From the NCBI RefSeq assembly GCF_003121485.1, contig NZ_QAVX01000001.1, positions 62,001 through 126,000 of the forward strand: a DNA stretch of 64,000 nt, read 5' to 3'. Position numbers and translations under genes: made by a program. The notes under the pieces were generated by a model. The model did no database searches and was not told where the DNA came from. It was given only the letters and a program-made list of their open reading frames with translations. Shown one piece after another: positions 34,278 through 42,651 of this stretch. The stretch is from Dyella sp. C11. GTDB taxonomy: Bacteria > Pseudomonadota > Gammaproteobacteria > Xanthomonadales > Rhodanobacteraceae. Every line of letters begins with the position of its first letter. Position 1 is the stretch's first letter.

Positions 34278-35672
34278 GTGTCTTCCCCTTCCGCGCATGG
34301 ACCGTCGGTGCCTTCCCCGTTTGCCCTTTTTCATTCCGCGTGCGCGGGCCGGCGACGCATGGTCGCCGCGCTGCTGGCGGTCGTCAGTCTTGCAGGCTGC
34401 GCCAGTTATCAGGCCAGGCCGCTGCCGGAGCAGTCGGCTTCGGCGTCGTCGCTGTCGCAGTTGATCGGCTATGAGCCATCAGCGTTGCCGCTGGATATGG
34501 CGGCGGTGGAGCGACTGGTGCTGCTGAATAACCCGGATCTGCGCAGCCAGCACGCACAGCGCCAGGCGGCGCGCGCGCAACAACGGCAGGACGGCGTGCT
34601 GCCCAATCCCGTGATCGGCGGCAGCGTGGGCTATCTGATGTCCGGTCCGGGTGACGCCACCGCGTGGACCGCGTCGATCAGCCAGGACATCGCCTCGCTC
34701 ATCACCTTGCGCCCCCGCCGCGAAGCGGCGAAAGCCCGTGCCGATGAAGTCGATGCCAGCCTGCTGTGGGAGCAATGGCTCACCGTCGGCAAGGCGCGTC
34801 TTCTCGTCGTCGACCTCGTTGAAGGCGAGCGGCAAATCGCCTTGCAGCAGCAGGCACTCGATGGGTTGTCGCAACGCGAATCGCGCATCCTCAAAGCGGT
34901 GGATGCGGGAAATGCGGAGCGCGTCTCCGTGGCGCCGGATCTGGCGGCGGCCGCGGAAGCGCGCGCATCGCTGGCGGCCCTGCAGCGCCAGCAGCTGGAC
35001 CAGCAACAGCAACTCGATGCGCTGCTTGGCCTGACGCCGGATGTCGTCGTGCCGTTGTCGAAGAACCTGCCTGCGCCGGGCATCGACGCCACCGCCATCC
35101 ACCAGCAGTTCGACAGCGTGAGTCATCGGCGCCCCGATCTGGTGGCGCTGCAATTGGGCTATCAGGCGCAGGAAGCAACGCTGCGTGCCGCCGTGCTTGC
35201 GCAATTTCCCGCGTTTGCCATTGGCTACGACGCCTCGCAGGACAACAGTCGCGTGCGCAATGGTGGACCAGCGGTGAACTTCACCTTGCCGCTGTTCGAT
35301 CACAACCAGCACAACGTGGCCATCGCCAGCGCCACGCGCGATCAGCTGCGCCAGGAATACACCGTGCGCCTCGCCACCGCGCATGACGATGTGGACGCAC
35401 TGCTGGCGCAGTACGCCCAGCGCGATGCGCAGCGACGGGCCCAGGCCTCGGCAACCGACGATGCCGCGCGCGCAGCGTCCCAGGCCGACGTGGCGGCGGC
35501 ATCGGGCCTCCTCGATCTGCGCAGCACCACCGATCTTCACGTCGCTGCCATCAACCGCCAACTCGCATCGGTTGCCGATGAACAGGCCATGCTCGAACAG
35601 CAGATGGCGCTGGAGTTGCTGGTTGGCCGCGGCATGCCGAGTTCTCTTCCGCAGGATGTCATGGCGCCATGA
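34278..35672 (+). CDS. TolC-like outer-membrane efflux lipoprotein
   Basis: The protein of up to 464 residues carries a lipobox LAGC, so the mature protein is probably anchored by a lipid on the cysteine. It then shows long helical repeats with AAVERLVLLNNPDLRSQHAQRQAAR and repeated coiled-coil segments, as in the outer-membrane efflux protein family. The start is uncertain: GTG at 34278 with GTAGGG ahead, GTG at 34308, or ATG at 34359; the three arginines just before 34359 favour an upstream start. It overlaps the adaptor gene by ATGA. It is the first gene of the pump operon. Confidence 0.88.
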   Translation: MSSPSAHGPSVPSPFALFHSACAGRRRMVAALLAVVSLAGCASYQARPLPEQSASASSLSQLIGYEPSALPLDMAAVERLVLLNNPDLRSQHAQRQAARAQQRQDGVLPNPVIGGSVGYLMSGPGDATAWTASISQDIASLITLRPRREAAKARADEVDASLLWEQWLTVGKARLLVVDLVEGERQIALQQQALDGLSQRESRILKAVDAGNAERVSVAPDLAAAAEARASLAALQRQQLDQQQQLDALLGLTPDVVVPLSKNLPAPGIDATAIHQQFDSVSHRRPDLVALQLGYQAQEATLRAAVLAQFPAFAIGYDASQDNSRVRNGGPAVNFTLPLFDHNQHNVAIASATRDQLRQEYTVRLATAHDDVDALLAQYAQRDAQRRAQASATDDAARAASQADVAAASGLLDLRSTTDLHVAAINRQLASVADEQAMLEQQMALELLVGRGMPSSLPQDVMAP

Positions 35673-36715
35673 ACGTACGAATGCCAGGAATCGCCATAGC
35701 ACTTGCCGCATTGGCACTGTGTGCATGCACCCATGACGACGCGCCCGACGATGCACAGGTGAGCGCCGCGGTAACCACCGTCGCCGTCAAGCAGGGCAGC
35801 CTGCCCGAGACCGTGACGGCTTACGGCAGCGCGGGCCCGGCCGCCGACGCGGCACAGGTGGTGAGCGTGCAAGCTGCCGGCCACGTCGCTCGCTGGAACG
35901 TGACGGCGGGAACCGCCGTGAAGCGCGGGCAGTCGATACTCGTGTTCGCACTCGCGCCATCTTCCGTGGCGGCCTATCAGCAGGCCGTTGCCGCGCAAAA
36001 GCTCGCTTCTGCGCAGCGTGCGCACGTGTCGCAACTGCTGGCGCAGCAGCTCGCCACGCGCGACCAGCTCGACCAGGCGGAAAAGGCGGTGCGAGATGCG
36101 GAAACCAATCTTGTCGCGTTGACCGCGCAACAGGGCAGCCGTGAAACGATGGACGTGACCGCACCCTTCGACGGCACGGTCATCACTGTTGATGCGTCGC
36201 AGGGCGACAACCTGGCGCCCGGTGCTCCGCTGTTGACCGTGCAACGAGGCGATGGCCTGGTGATCACCGTGGGCGTGGAGCGCGATGCGGTGGATCAGGT
36301 CAAGCCGCAGGGCAAGGCGGCGCTGGTGCCTCTGGATGGTGGTGCCCGGATGCGGGGCACCGTGCGACGCGTGGCGCGTGCGCTCAATCCGCACACGCAC
36401 CAGCTGGACGTGGAAATCGTGCCGGAGGGCACACCGGTCAACGGCGAAGGTTTCCGCGCGGATATCGTCGTGGGCCAATGGCAAGGCTGGGTGTTGCCGC
36501 GCGATGCCATCCAGGGCGACGAGGCGGATCGCCACGTGTTCCAGGTGAACCACGGCAAGGCCGTACGCGTGCCCGTGAAGGTGCTGGGTGAATCCGGCGA
36601 CACCAGCATCGGCAGCGGCGCGCTGGATTCGCGCCTGCCCCTGGTGACGGAAGGCGCCACGCAGCTCGATGACGGCATGGTGGTGCGACTGCCTTCGGCC
36701 AAGGCAGGTCCATGA
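35669..36715 (+). CDS. RND efflux periplasmic adaptor (membrane-fusion protein)
   Basis: The 348-residue protein has a lipoprotein-like signal (ALAALALCACTHDD), a biotinyl-lipoyl-like domain (VVSVQAAGHVARWNVTAGTAVKRGQ), a coiled-coil hairpin with QLLAQQLATRDQLDQAEKAVRDA, and a beta-barrel domain (VTAPFDGTVITVDASQGDNLAPG). These are the parts of HlyD/AcrA-type adaptors that connect the inner-membrane pump with the outer-membrane channel. ATGA overlaps on both sides couple it to its neighbours. Confidence 0.93.
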   Translation: MNVRMPGIAIALAALALCACTHDDAPDDAQVSAAVTTVAVKQGSLPETVTAYGSAGPAADAAQVVSVQAAGHVARWNVTAGTAVKRGQSILVFALAPSSVAAYQQAVAAQKLASAQRAHVSQLLAQQLATRDQLDQAEKAVRDAETNLVALTAQQGSRETMDVTAPFDGTVITVDASQGDNLAPGAPLLTVQRGDGLVITVGVERDAVDQVKPQGKAALVPLDGGARMRGTVRRVARALNPHTHQLDVEIVPEGTPVNGEGFRADIVVGQWQGWVLPRDAIQGDEADRHVFQVNHGKAVRVPVKVLGESGDTSIGSGALDSRLPLVTEGATQLDDGMVVRLPSAKAGP

Positions 36716-39700
36716 ATCTGCCTGCGCTTCTTGACCGGCACGCGCGTGCCATTGTCATCGTGGCCTTTGCGCTCGCACTCGCCGGGCTGGCCAGTGCGTT
36801 CACGCTGCCGGTAGGCCTGTTTCCGCAGGTGTCGTTTCCGCGCGTGGTGGTGGACCTGGATGCCGGCGACCGGCCGGCGGACCAGACGGCGTTGCTGCTG
36901 ACACGGCCCGTCGAAGAAGCCATCCGCACGGTTCCCGGCGTGGCCGCCGTGCGCTCGGAAACCACGCGCGGTTCGGCGCAGGTTTCGGTGGACTTCGGTT
37001 GGGGGCGAGACATGGTCGCCTCGACCCTGCAGGTCGACGCCGCCATTGCGCGCGTGCTGCCGCAGCTGCCGACGGGCACGACGTACAACGTGCGACGCAT
37101 GGACCCGACGGTCTACCCCATCATCTCCTATGCGCTCCAGTCCGACTCACTGTCGCCGGTGGCGCTGCGCGATCTGGCGCAATACCAGATCGTGCCATTG
37201 CTGGCTTCCGTGGATGGCCTGGCGCGCGTCGATGTGCAGGGCGGCGAAACATCGGAAGTGCAGGTGGAAGCGGACCCGCGAAAGCTCGCGCAGTACGGCC
37301 TTGCGCTGGATGATCTGGTCATCGCCGTCAACGGCGCGAACCAGCTGGCAGCGGTGGGTCGCCTGCAGGATCGCAACCAGCTCTACCTCGTGGTGGCGGA
37401 TCATTCGCTGCAACACATCGAGGCCATTCGCAACGTCGTGCTGAAAAACGACGCGCATGGCTGGGTTCGCCTTGGCGATGTCGCCACCGTGCGCGACGGC
37501 TACGTGCCGCAATGGATGAAGGTGAGCGAGGACGGCAAGCCTGCCGTGCTGTTCAACGTGTACGAACAGCCGGACGGCAACGCCGTGCAGATCGCCGGCG
37601 ACGTACGCGCCAGACTTGCCTCGTATCACCTGCCGAAGGGCGTGACGATCAAGCCGTGGTACGACCAGAGCGAGCTGGTCACGGAGTCCGCGCACAGCGT
37701 GCGCGACGCCGTGCTGATCGGCCTGCTGCTGGCGGCCGCCGTGTTGCTGCTGTTCCTGCGCAGCCTGCGCGTCACGCTGGTCGCCATGCTGGTAGTGCCG
37801 GTGACGCTGGCGATCACCGTGCTGCTGCTGCATGTGTTCGGCATGAGCTTCAACATCATGACGCTGGGTGGCATTGCGGCAGCGGTGGGCCTGGTGATCG
37901 ACGACGTCATCGTGATGGTGGAACACGTCGCGCGCCGCGCCGGTGCGGACGATGGTGGCGAAGCGGCCGTGTTGCCGGCGGCACGGGAATTCCTGGCACC
38001 GCTTACCGGTTCCAGTCTCGCGACGTTGATCGTATTCCTGCCGCTGGGTTTGCTGGGCGGTGTCACAGGTGCCTTTTCTCAGGCCTTGTCGGTGACCATG
38101 GCGAGCGCCCTGGTGGTTTCATGGCTGGTGTCGGCTTTCGTGGTGCCGCCGCTGTTGCGTCGGTGGGTGGACTTCCAGGAATGGCGCGATCCCGGCCTGG
38201 GCAGCGAAGGCTGGCTGTCGCGCACGCATGCGCGCCTCTACGACACGTTCTCGCTTCGCCCGGCGTGGCTGCTCGCTCTGCTGGTTCCACTGCTTGTGCT
38301 GGGCGGTGTGGGTTACGCGCGCGTCGCCACGGGTTTCATGCCCTCGGTGGATGAAAGCGGCTTCGTGATGGACTACTACACGAAGCCGGGTACGTCGTTG
38401 CCTGAAACTGCACGCCAGGTCGGACAGGTGGAGGCGATCCTGCGCGGGATGCCGGAAGTGGATACGTTCTCCCGACGCCTCGGTACTGGGCTGGGCGGCG
38501 ACCTTGGCCAGTCATATCACGGCGATTTCTTCGTGCGGCTGAAGCCGGATCATGCGCGTTCCACCGAAGACGTGATGACCGACGTGCGCGAACGCGTGGA
38601 ACACGACGTTCCCGGTGTCGAGGTCGAGCTGGCGCAATTGATGGAAGACCTGATCGGCGATCTCACGGCGGTGCCGCAACCTATCGAGATCAAGCTGTAC
38701 GCCAACGACCCCGCCACGCTGGTGCCGCAGGCGCGCCGCGTGGCCGCTGCCATTGCCGACATTCCCGGCGTGGTGGAAATCAAGAACGGCGTGCAGCTCG
38801 CCGGCGATGCGTTGAACGTGCACGTGGACGCCGACCGGGCCACGCTCGAAGGCATGACGGTTGCCACGGTGACGCAAGCGATAAGCGATGCATTGACGGG
38901 TGTGGTCGCCACGCAGTTGCCGCAGGCAAACAAGAGCGTGGGTGTGCGCATACGCATGCCCCATGCCATGCAATGGCGACTGCCGGACCTGCTCGCACTT
39001 CCCCTGCGCGCACCCGATGGCCACGTCTTCCCGTTGAGCCGCGTGGCGACGGTGGATGTGGAAAACGGCCAGCCGCAGATCTCACGCGAAAACCTGGAGC
39101 AAATGGTCGCGGTGACCGCACGCATCGATGGGCGCGGCATGGGCGCCGCCGTCGCCGATGTGCAGCGCATGCTTGCGCGCCCCGGCATGATCGATGCGGG
39201 TACGCGCTACGAACTGGGCGGCCTTTACCGGCAGCAGCAGATTGCCTTCGTCGGGCGCGGCAAGGTGTTCCTGATGGCCTTGGTGGCGGAGTTCGTGCTG
39301 CTCTTGTTTCTTTACGGTCGCACGCGGCTGGCGCTGGTGGTGATGGGCTGCTCGCTGTTTTCCGCAACAGCAGTGTTCATTGCGCTGTGGCTGTGTGGCG
39401 TGGATCTGAACATCACCGCCATGATGGGCATGACGATGATCATCGGCATGGGTACCGAGATGGCGATTTTCTACGTCTCCGAATACGTGGCGTTGTCGCG
39501 TCATCTACCCATGAAACAGGCATTGCGCGAGGCGAGCCGCGACCGCTTGCGTCCCATCACCATGACCACGCTCGCGGCCATCCTCACGCTGCTGCCTCTC
39601 GCGCTGGCGTGGGGTGCAGGTGCGGGCATCCAGCAACCGTTGGCGATTGCCATCATCGCGGGGCTCGCCCTGCAATATCCGCTGGTGTTGCTGGTGATGC

Positions 39701-39759
39701 CGACGCTGATCGGGCTGGTCGAGAAGCGCGATCATGACATGCCTGCTCAACGCGCCTGA
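36712..39759 (+). CDS. RND efflux pump, inner-membrane permease
   Basis: The 1015-residue protein has the RND layout: a first helix, a large periplasmic domain, helices 2-6 and a second copy. The proton-relay pair in helix 4 is present as D397-D398 in GLVIDDVIVMVEH. In helix 10, the position of the relay lysine of AcrB (SAKNAILIVEF) reads GTEMAIFYVSEY, with E916 where the lysine is expected. It is neither a typical HAE1 multidrug pump nor a CzcA metal pump. The operon holds all three pump parts and a two-component system upstream. Confidence 0.93.
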   Translation: MNLPALLDRHARAIVIVAFALALAGLASAFTLPVGLFPQVSFPRVVVDLDAGDRPADQTALLLTRPVEEAIRTVPGVAAVRSETTRGSAQVSVDFGWGRDMVASTLQVDAAIARVLPQLPTGTTYNVRRMDPTVYPIISYALQSDSLSPVALRDLAQYQIVPLLASVDGLARVDVQGGETSEVQVEADPRKLAQYGLALDDLVIAVNGANQLAAVGRLQDRNQLYLVVADHSLQHIEAIRNVVLKNDAHGWVRLGDVATVRDGYVPQWMKVSEDGKPAVLFNVYEQPDGNAVQIAGDVRARLASYHLPKGVTIKPWYDQSELVTESAHSVRDAVLIGLLLAAAVLLLFLRSLRVTLVAMLVVPVTLAITVLLLHVFGMSFNIMTLGGIAAAVGLVIDDVIVMVEHVARRAGADDGGEAAVLPAAREFLAPLTGSSLATLIVFLPLGLLGGVTGAFSQALSVTMASALVVSWLVSAFVVPPLLRRWVDFQEWRDPGLGSEGWLSRTHARLYDTFSLRPAWLLALLVPLLVLGGVGYARVATGFMPSVDESGFVMDYYTKPGTSLPETARQVGQVEAILRGMPEVDTFSRRLGTGLGGDLGQSYHGDFFVRLKPDHARSTEDVMTDVRERVEHDVPGVEVELAQLMEDLIGDLTAVPQPIEIKLYANDPATLVPQARRVAAAIADIPGVVEIKNGVQLAGDALNVHVDADRATLEGMTVATVTQAISDALTGVVATQLPQANKSVGVRIRMPHAMQWRLPDLLALPLRAPDGHVFPLSRVATVDVENGQPQISRENLEQMVAVTARIDGRGMGAAVADVQRMLARPGMIDAGTRYELGGLYRQQQIAFVGRGKVFLMALVAEFVLLLFLYGRTRLALVVMGCSLFSATAVFIALWLCGVDLNITAMMGMTMIIGMGTEMAIFYVSEYVALSRHLPMKQALREASRDRLRPITMTTLAAILTLLPLALAWGAGAGIQQPLAIAIIAGLALQYPLVLLVMPTLIGLVEKRDHDMPAQRA

Positions 39760-39788
39760 TCCCGCGCGTTACGGCGGGCGAGCAGGGA

Positions 39789-41612
39789 TCAGTGGGAAAC
39801 GAGGCTTTCGGCCTGGGGTTCGCTGGCGGCGCTGGCGGCCGGCACCAGGAAGTCGCCGTGCTCGCCGTACACCACGCGGTTCCGGCCCTCGCGCTTGGCC
39901 TGGTACAGCGCGTTGTCGGCATCGATCATCAACTGGCGCATGTCGAAACCGCTGCGGTCGGTGGAGGACACACCAAAGCTTGCGGAGATGATCACGTGAC
40001 GCGTTTCGCCCCATAGCGGCGTGGCCGAGATGGCCTGGCGGATGCGCTCGGCCCGGTCACGCGCCTGCGACGCGCTGCAGGCGGGCATGAATACCGCGAA
40101 TTCCTCGCCACCCAGGCGGCCAAAGACATCGTGACGGCCCAGGTGATGCTGGCACGCCGCCACGGCGCGCTTGAGCACGAGGTCGCCCACGGCATGGCCG
40201 TGCGTGTCGTTGACGTCCTTGAAGTGATCCAGGTCCATCAGCACCAGGCACGCCGTTCGCGTGGACTTGGCGGCGGCACGCAAGGCGAGCTCGGCTTCGT
40301 CCACGAAATGCTGCCGGCTGTGCACGCCGGTAAGACTGTCGCGTGTGGCCAGGCGCTTGAAGCGCAGCTGGGAGCGCTTGATGCGCAACAGCCAGAAGGC
40401 GATGGAGGCAACGCCAGTCAGCAGCAGGGCAATGTATAGACGGCTGGTTTCCATGTCCTTGCGATCCAGCTTGCGCTGGAGTTGCAGGATCTGGTTCTGC
40501 TTGTTGAGCGAATCCACTTCCATCTTGTTGGCAAGCACTTGCTGCTTGACCGTCTGGTAAGCCACCGCCCTGGCCGTGACGTCGTTGAGGTAGCCCTTGT
40601 CCGCGTCCATGAACTTCTTGTGGAAATCCAGCGCGGCGCGTGGGTTGCCCAGCTTGTCCTCGACCTGATACAGCACCTGGTAGGCCGGCCCCAGTGAATC
40701 GGAGAACTTGTCCTTGATGGCCTCGGACACGGCCTCGTTGGCGTATTTGCGTGCGGCTGTCGTGTCGCCAAGCTGCAGGTACGCCTGCGCGAGCGTCACG
40801 TTTACGCCGTTCATCAGCACGCGATAGTGGTACGAGGCGAACTCGTCGTAGTGCGCCAGGATGATCGCGATGGCGTCCTTGGCGCGCCCCTGTTCGATGG
40901 CGTACTTGGCCTGGTCGTTGCGCAGCGAGTTGGCGTACAGCGCCTGTCGTGCTTCAAGGCAGGTGGCGATGCCGCGATCGTATTCGGGGTCGGTGCCGCG
41001 CACCTTGCGCGCGAGGAACAGCACGCGCAGCTTGAACGCCATGCCCTGGCACGCACGGTCGCGAAGTTCAGGGTCGTCCAGGATGTGCTGGGCGTATTCG
41101 GATGCCAGTTCGTACTGGCCCGCCGCAGCGAGGAATTGCGCGGTTTCGCCCAGCGCCTGGTAGCGGGCTTCCGGGTCTTTCACGGCCGGCAACAGGTCCA
41201 CCAGCGTGTTGAGCTGCGTGAACGCTTCTTCGTAGTGCTGGCCAAAACCGAGGATGTTCACCAGCGTGGCCAGCGCGCGAACCTGCAGCGTCGGGTCGCC
41301 CGAATGGGCAATGATGTCGTTGAGCGCCGGACGTGCCACGTCGTAGCGGCCGTCGAATGCCAGCTGCCACGCATCGAGATAACGCAGATGCCATTGCTGG
41401 TCGGGAGAAAAGTCCGCCGCATGCTCGTCCAGCTGACTGAGCAGTTGAAGGAACTCGACGTGATTGGCGGTCTTCAGCTTGTCAGCGCGATCCAGCATCT
41501 GCACAGGATCTTCCGTCGATGCAGGTGCGGCCATGACGGCCGCACCCACACACCATCCTGTCAGCAGGGCTGCCAGGATGATGATCCGGCTGACGTGGCC
41601 GGTGCGGAACAT
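39789..41612 (-). CDS. Membrane-anchored GGDEF protein with periplasmic TPR-like sensor
   Basis: The 607-residue protein has a signal peptide (IIILAALLTGWCVGAAVMA), a long helical TPR-like region (about 35-370), one membrane helix (LYIALLLTGVASIAFWLL, about 400), and a GGDEF domain with the active loop GGEEF. The RxxD inhibition site is not conserved (GRHD), so product control is probably weak. The ATG is 2 nt after the stop of the upstream small gene, so translation is coupled. It is the last gene of the split-borosin operon. Confidence 0.9.
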   Translation of the reverse strand: MFRTGHVSRIIILAALLTGWCVGAAVMAAPASTEDPVQMLDRADKLKTANHVEFLQLLSQLDEHAADFSPDQQWHLRYLDAWQLAFDGRYDVARPALNDIIAHSGDPTLQVRALATLVNILGFGQHYEEAFTQLNTLVDLLPAVKDPEARYQALGETAQFLAAAGQYELASEYAQHILDDPELRDRACQGMAFKLRVLFLARKVRGTDPEYDRGIATCLEARQALYANSLRNDQAKYAIEQGRAKDAIAIILAHYDEFASYHYRVLMNGVNVTLAQAYLQLGDTTAARKYANEAVSEAIKDKFSDSLGPAYQVLYQVEDKLGNPRAALDFHKKFMDADKGYLNDVTARAVAYQTVKQQVLANKMEVDSLNKQNQILQLQRKLDRKDMETSRLYIALLLTGVASIAFWLLRIKRSQLRFKRLATRDSLTGVHSRQHFVDEAELALRAAAKSTRTACLVLMDLDHFKDVNDTHGHAVGDLVLKRAVAACQHHLGRHDVFGRLGGEEFAVFMPACSASQARDRAERIRQAISATPLWGETRHVIISASFGVSSTDRSGFDMRQLMIDADNALYQAKREGRNRVVYGEHGDFLVPAASAASEPQAESLVSH

Positions 41613-41614
41613 GC

Positions 41615-41932
41615 TCAGGCCAGGTCGGCGGCGCGAGCGGTCGCGGAAGACTCGGAGGCGCTCTTGCTCGGCTTCTTTGCCTTCTCGTCGCCTTCCTCGT
41701 CCTCGTCGCCTTCTTTCTCTTCCTCTTCTTCTTCTGGCGTGGTCTGGAAGCAGACCATGGGCACGATCTTCAGCAGCTCGTGCAGCGCTTGCGCATCGCG
41801 CGCCAGGATGGCCTCACCCTCCGAGGCACCGACCTTTGCGTCGGCCAGAGCAAGTGCGACTTCTTCTTTGGCGGCCTGAAGCAGCTGTGCGTCGCTGCCA
41901 AGCTTTTCCAGGAACTCGATAACGTTGGACAT
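41615..41932 (-). CDS. Putative split-borosin precursor peptide A1
   Basis: The 105-residue protein begins MSNVIEFLEKLGSDAQLLQ, matching the helical borosin-binding domain seen in precursors such as SonA of Shewanella (LGQDAQL). The first 66 residues align without gaps to peptide A2. A hydrophobic segment KIVPMVCFQTTP (55-66) sits where the methylated core of SonA lies. An unusual tail of about 40 residues follows, very acidic at first (EEEEEE, DEDEE) and then Lys/Ser/Ala-rich. AGGGGGAA precedes the ATG. The nearby methyltransferase is the proposed modifier. The core position is inferred by alignment from memory. Confidence 0.82.
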   Translation of the reverse strand: MSNVIEFLEKLGSDAQLLQAAKEEVALALADAKVGASEGEAILARDAQALHELLKIVPMVCFQTTPEEEEEEKEGDEDEEGDEKAKKPSKSASESSATARAADLA

Positions 41933-42262
41933 GCGGTATTCCCCCTAGTGACTGATATTACGGCGACAACCTGATGGGTGTCTCTCCCCGCCCCCTGAAG
42001 GCACTCTCTTCCCGATGCCGTTCAAAAGTGGCTTCCGCTGCAGACCTGCCGCAGGCGGAAAGCGGTGGACATCCCCTTTGCTCCTGCCAGCCATGACCGG
42101 TCTGCGACAGACCGCGATGGCTCCCTGTTACGGCGTCCATACCTGCGGGGCCGGGCGCCATTCGTCGCACGGGAATCGCCGCACCAGACACCGCTTGTTT
42201 TCCCCTGAGATGGCGGCGTCGGGATGCCCGCGCCGCCACCAATTCAATCCTGAAGATCAGCC
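41933..42262. other. 330-bp gap between the two precursor genes
   Basis: No convincing gene is present; a 94-codon open frame on the minus strand lacks a ribosome binding site and family features. The gap holds the hairpin at 42089-42122 and probably a promoter or processing site for the A1-GGDEF pair. Confidence 0.55.
42089..42122 (-). terminator. Stem-loop between the two precursor genes
   Basis: Nested arms (42089-42094 with 42117-42122, and 42098-42104 with 42108-42114, loop CGA) form a stable interrupted hairpin. It has no T-run, so it may be an attenuator, an mRNA-processing signal or a weak terminator after A2. Confidence 0.55.
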
Positions 42263-42532
42263 TTACTTGAGCTCGCGACCCGGCACAGCGCCTTCCTTCG
42301 GAATGAAGTCGTAGTTCTCCGACTCCTCACCGAGCGGTGCCATCTGGACATGGAACAGCGGTTCCTGGCGCAGCAGCGTATGGAGCGTCGTGGTGCTCCG
42401 GGCGATGATGGCGGCGCCGACAGCTGCGTCGATCTGGGCCTTGGCTACGGCCTGAGCGAGCTCTTCGGCACTGCCGTGACGAAGGGTTGCATCGCTACCC
42501 AGCTTTTCGAGCAGCTCAACAATGTGTGACAT
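42263..42532 (-). CDS. Putative split-borosin precursor peptide A2
   Basis: The 89-residue protein begins MSHIVELLEKLGSDATL and aligns without gaps to A1 over residues 1-66. Conserved points include LEKLGSDA, IARx4LHxLL, and P58, Q63 and P66. The putative core EPLFHVQMAP (57-66) differs from that of A1, and the tail is shorter (LGEESENYDFIPKEGAVPG). A leader-like domain kept constant with a variable C-terminus is what a precursor peptide family shows. It is encoded 119 bp after the methyltransferase gene on the same strand. AGGGGT precedes the ATG. Confidence 0.82.
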   Translation of the reverse strand: MSHIVELLEKLGSDATLRHGSAEELAQAVAKAQIDAAVGAAIIARSTTTLHTLLRQEPLFHVQMAPLGEESENYDFIPKEGAVPGRELK

Positions 42533-42651
42533 GGACTACCCCTGGTAAATGGTTGAGGGAAACGGCCAATCACCCGCGACCATGCTGCCGCCACGGGATT
42601 TCCGATCATAGCCCCGTTTTTTGTCGCAAATGTGCATGCCCGGGCGCTCGA

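Noticed and set aside
41958-42242. 94-codon frame between the precursor genes as a third borosin gene
   Set aside because: Arg-rich product without ribosome binding site or similarity to either precursor; the gap also contains a hairpin.
41615-42532. Nif11-type leader peptides
   Set aside because: The LEKLGSDA start is superficially like Nif11, but no double-Gly cleavage motif is present and the borosin methyltransferase neighbour fits the SonA-type binding domain better.
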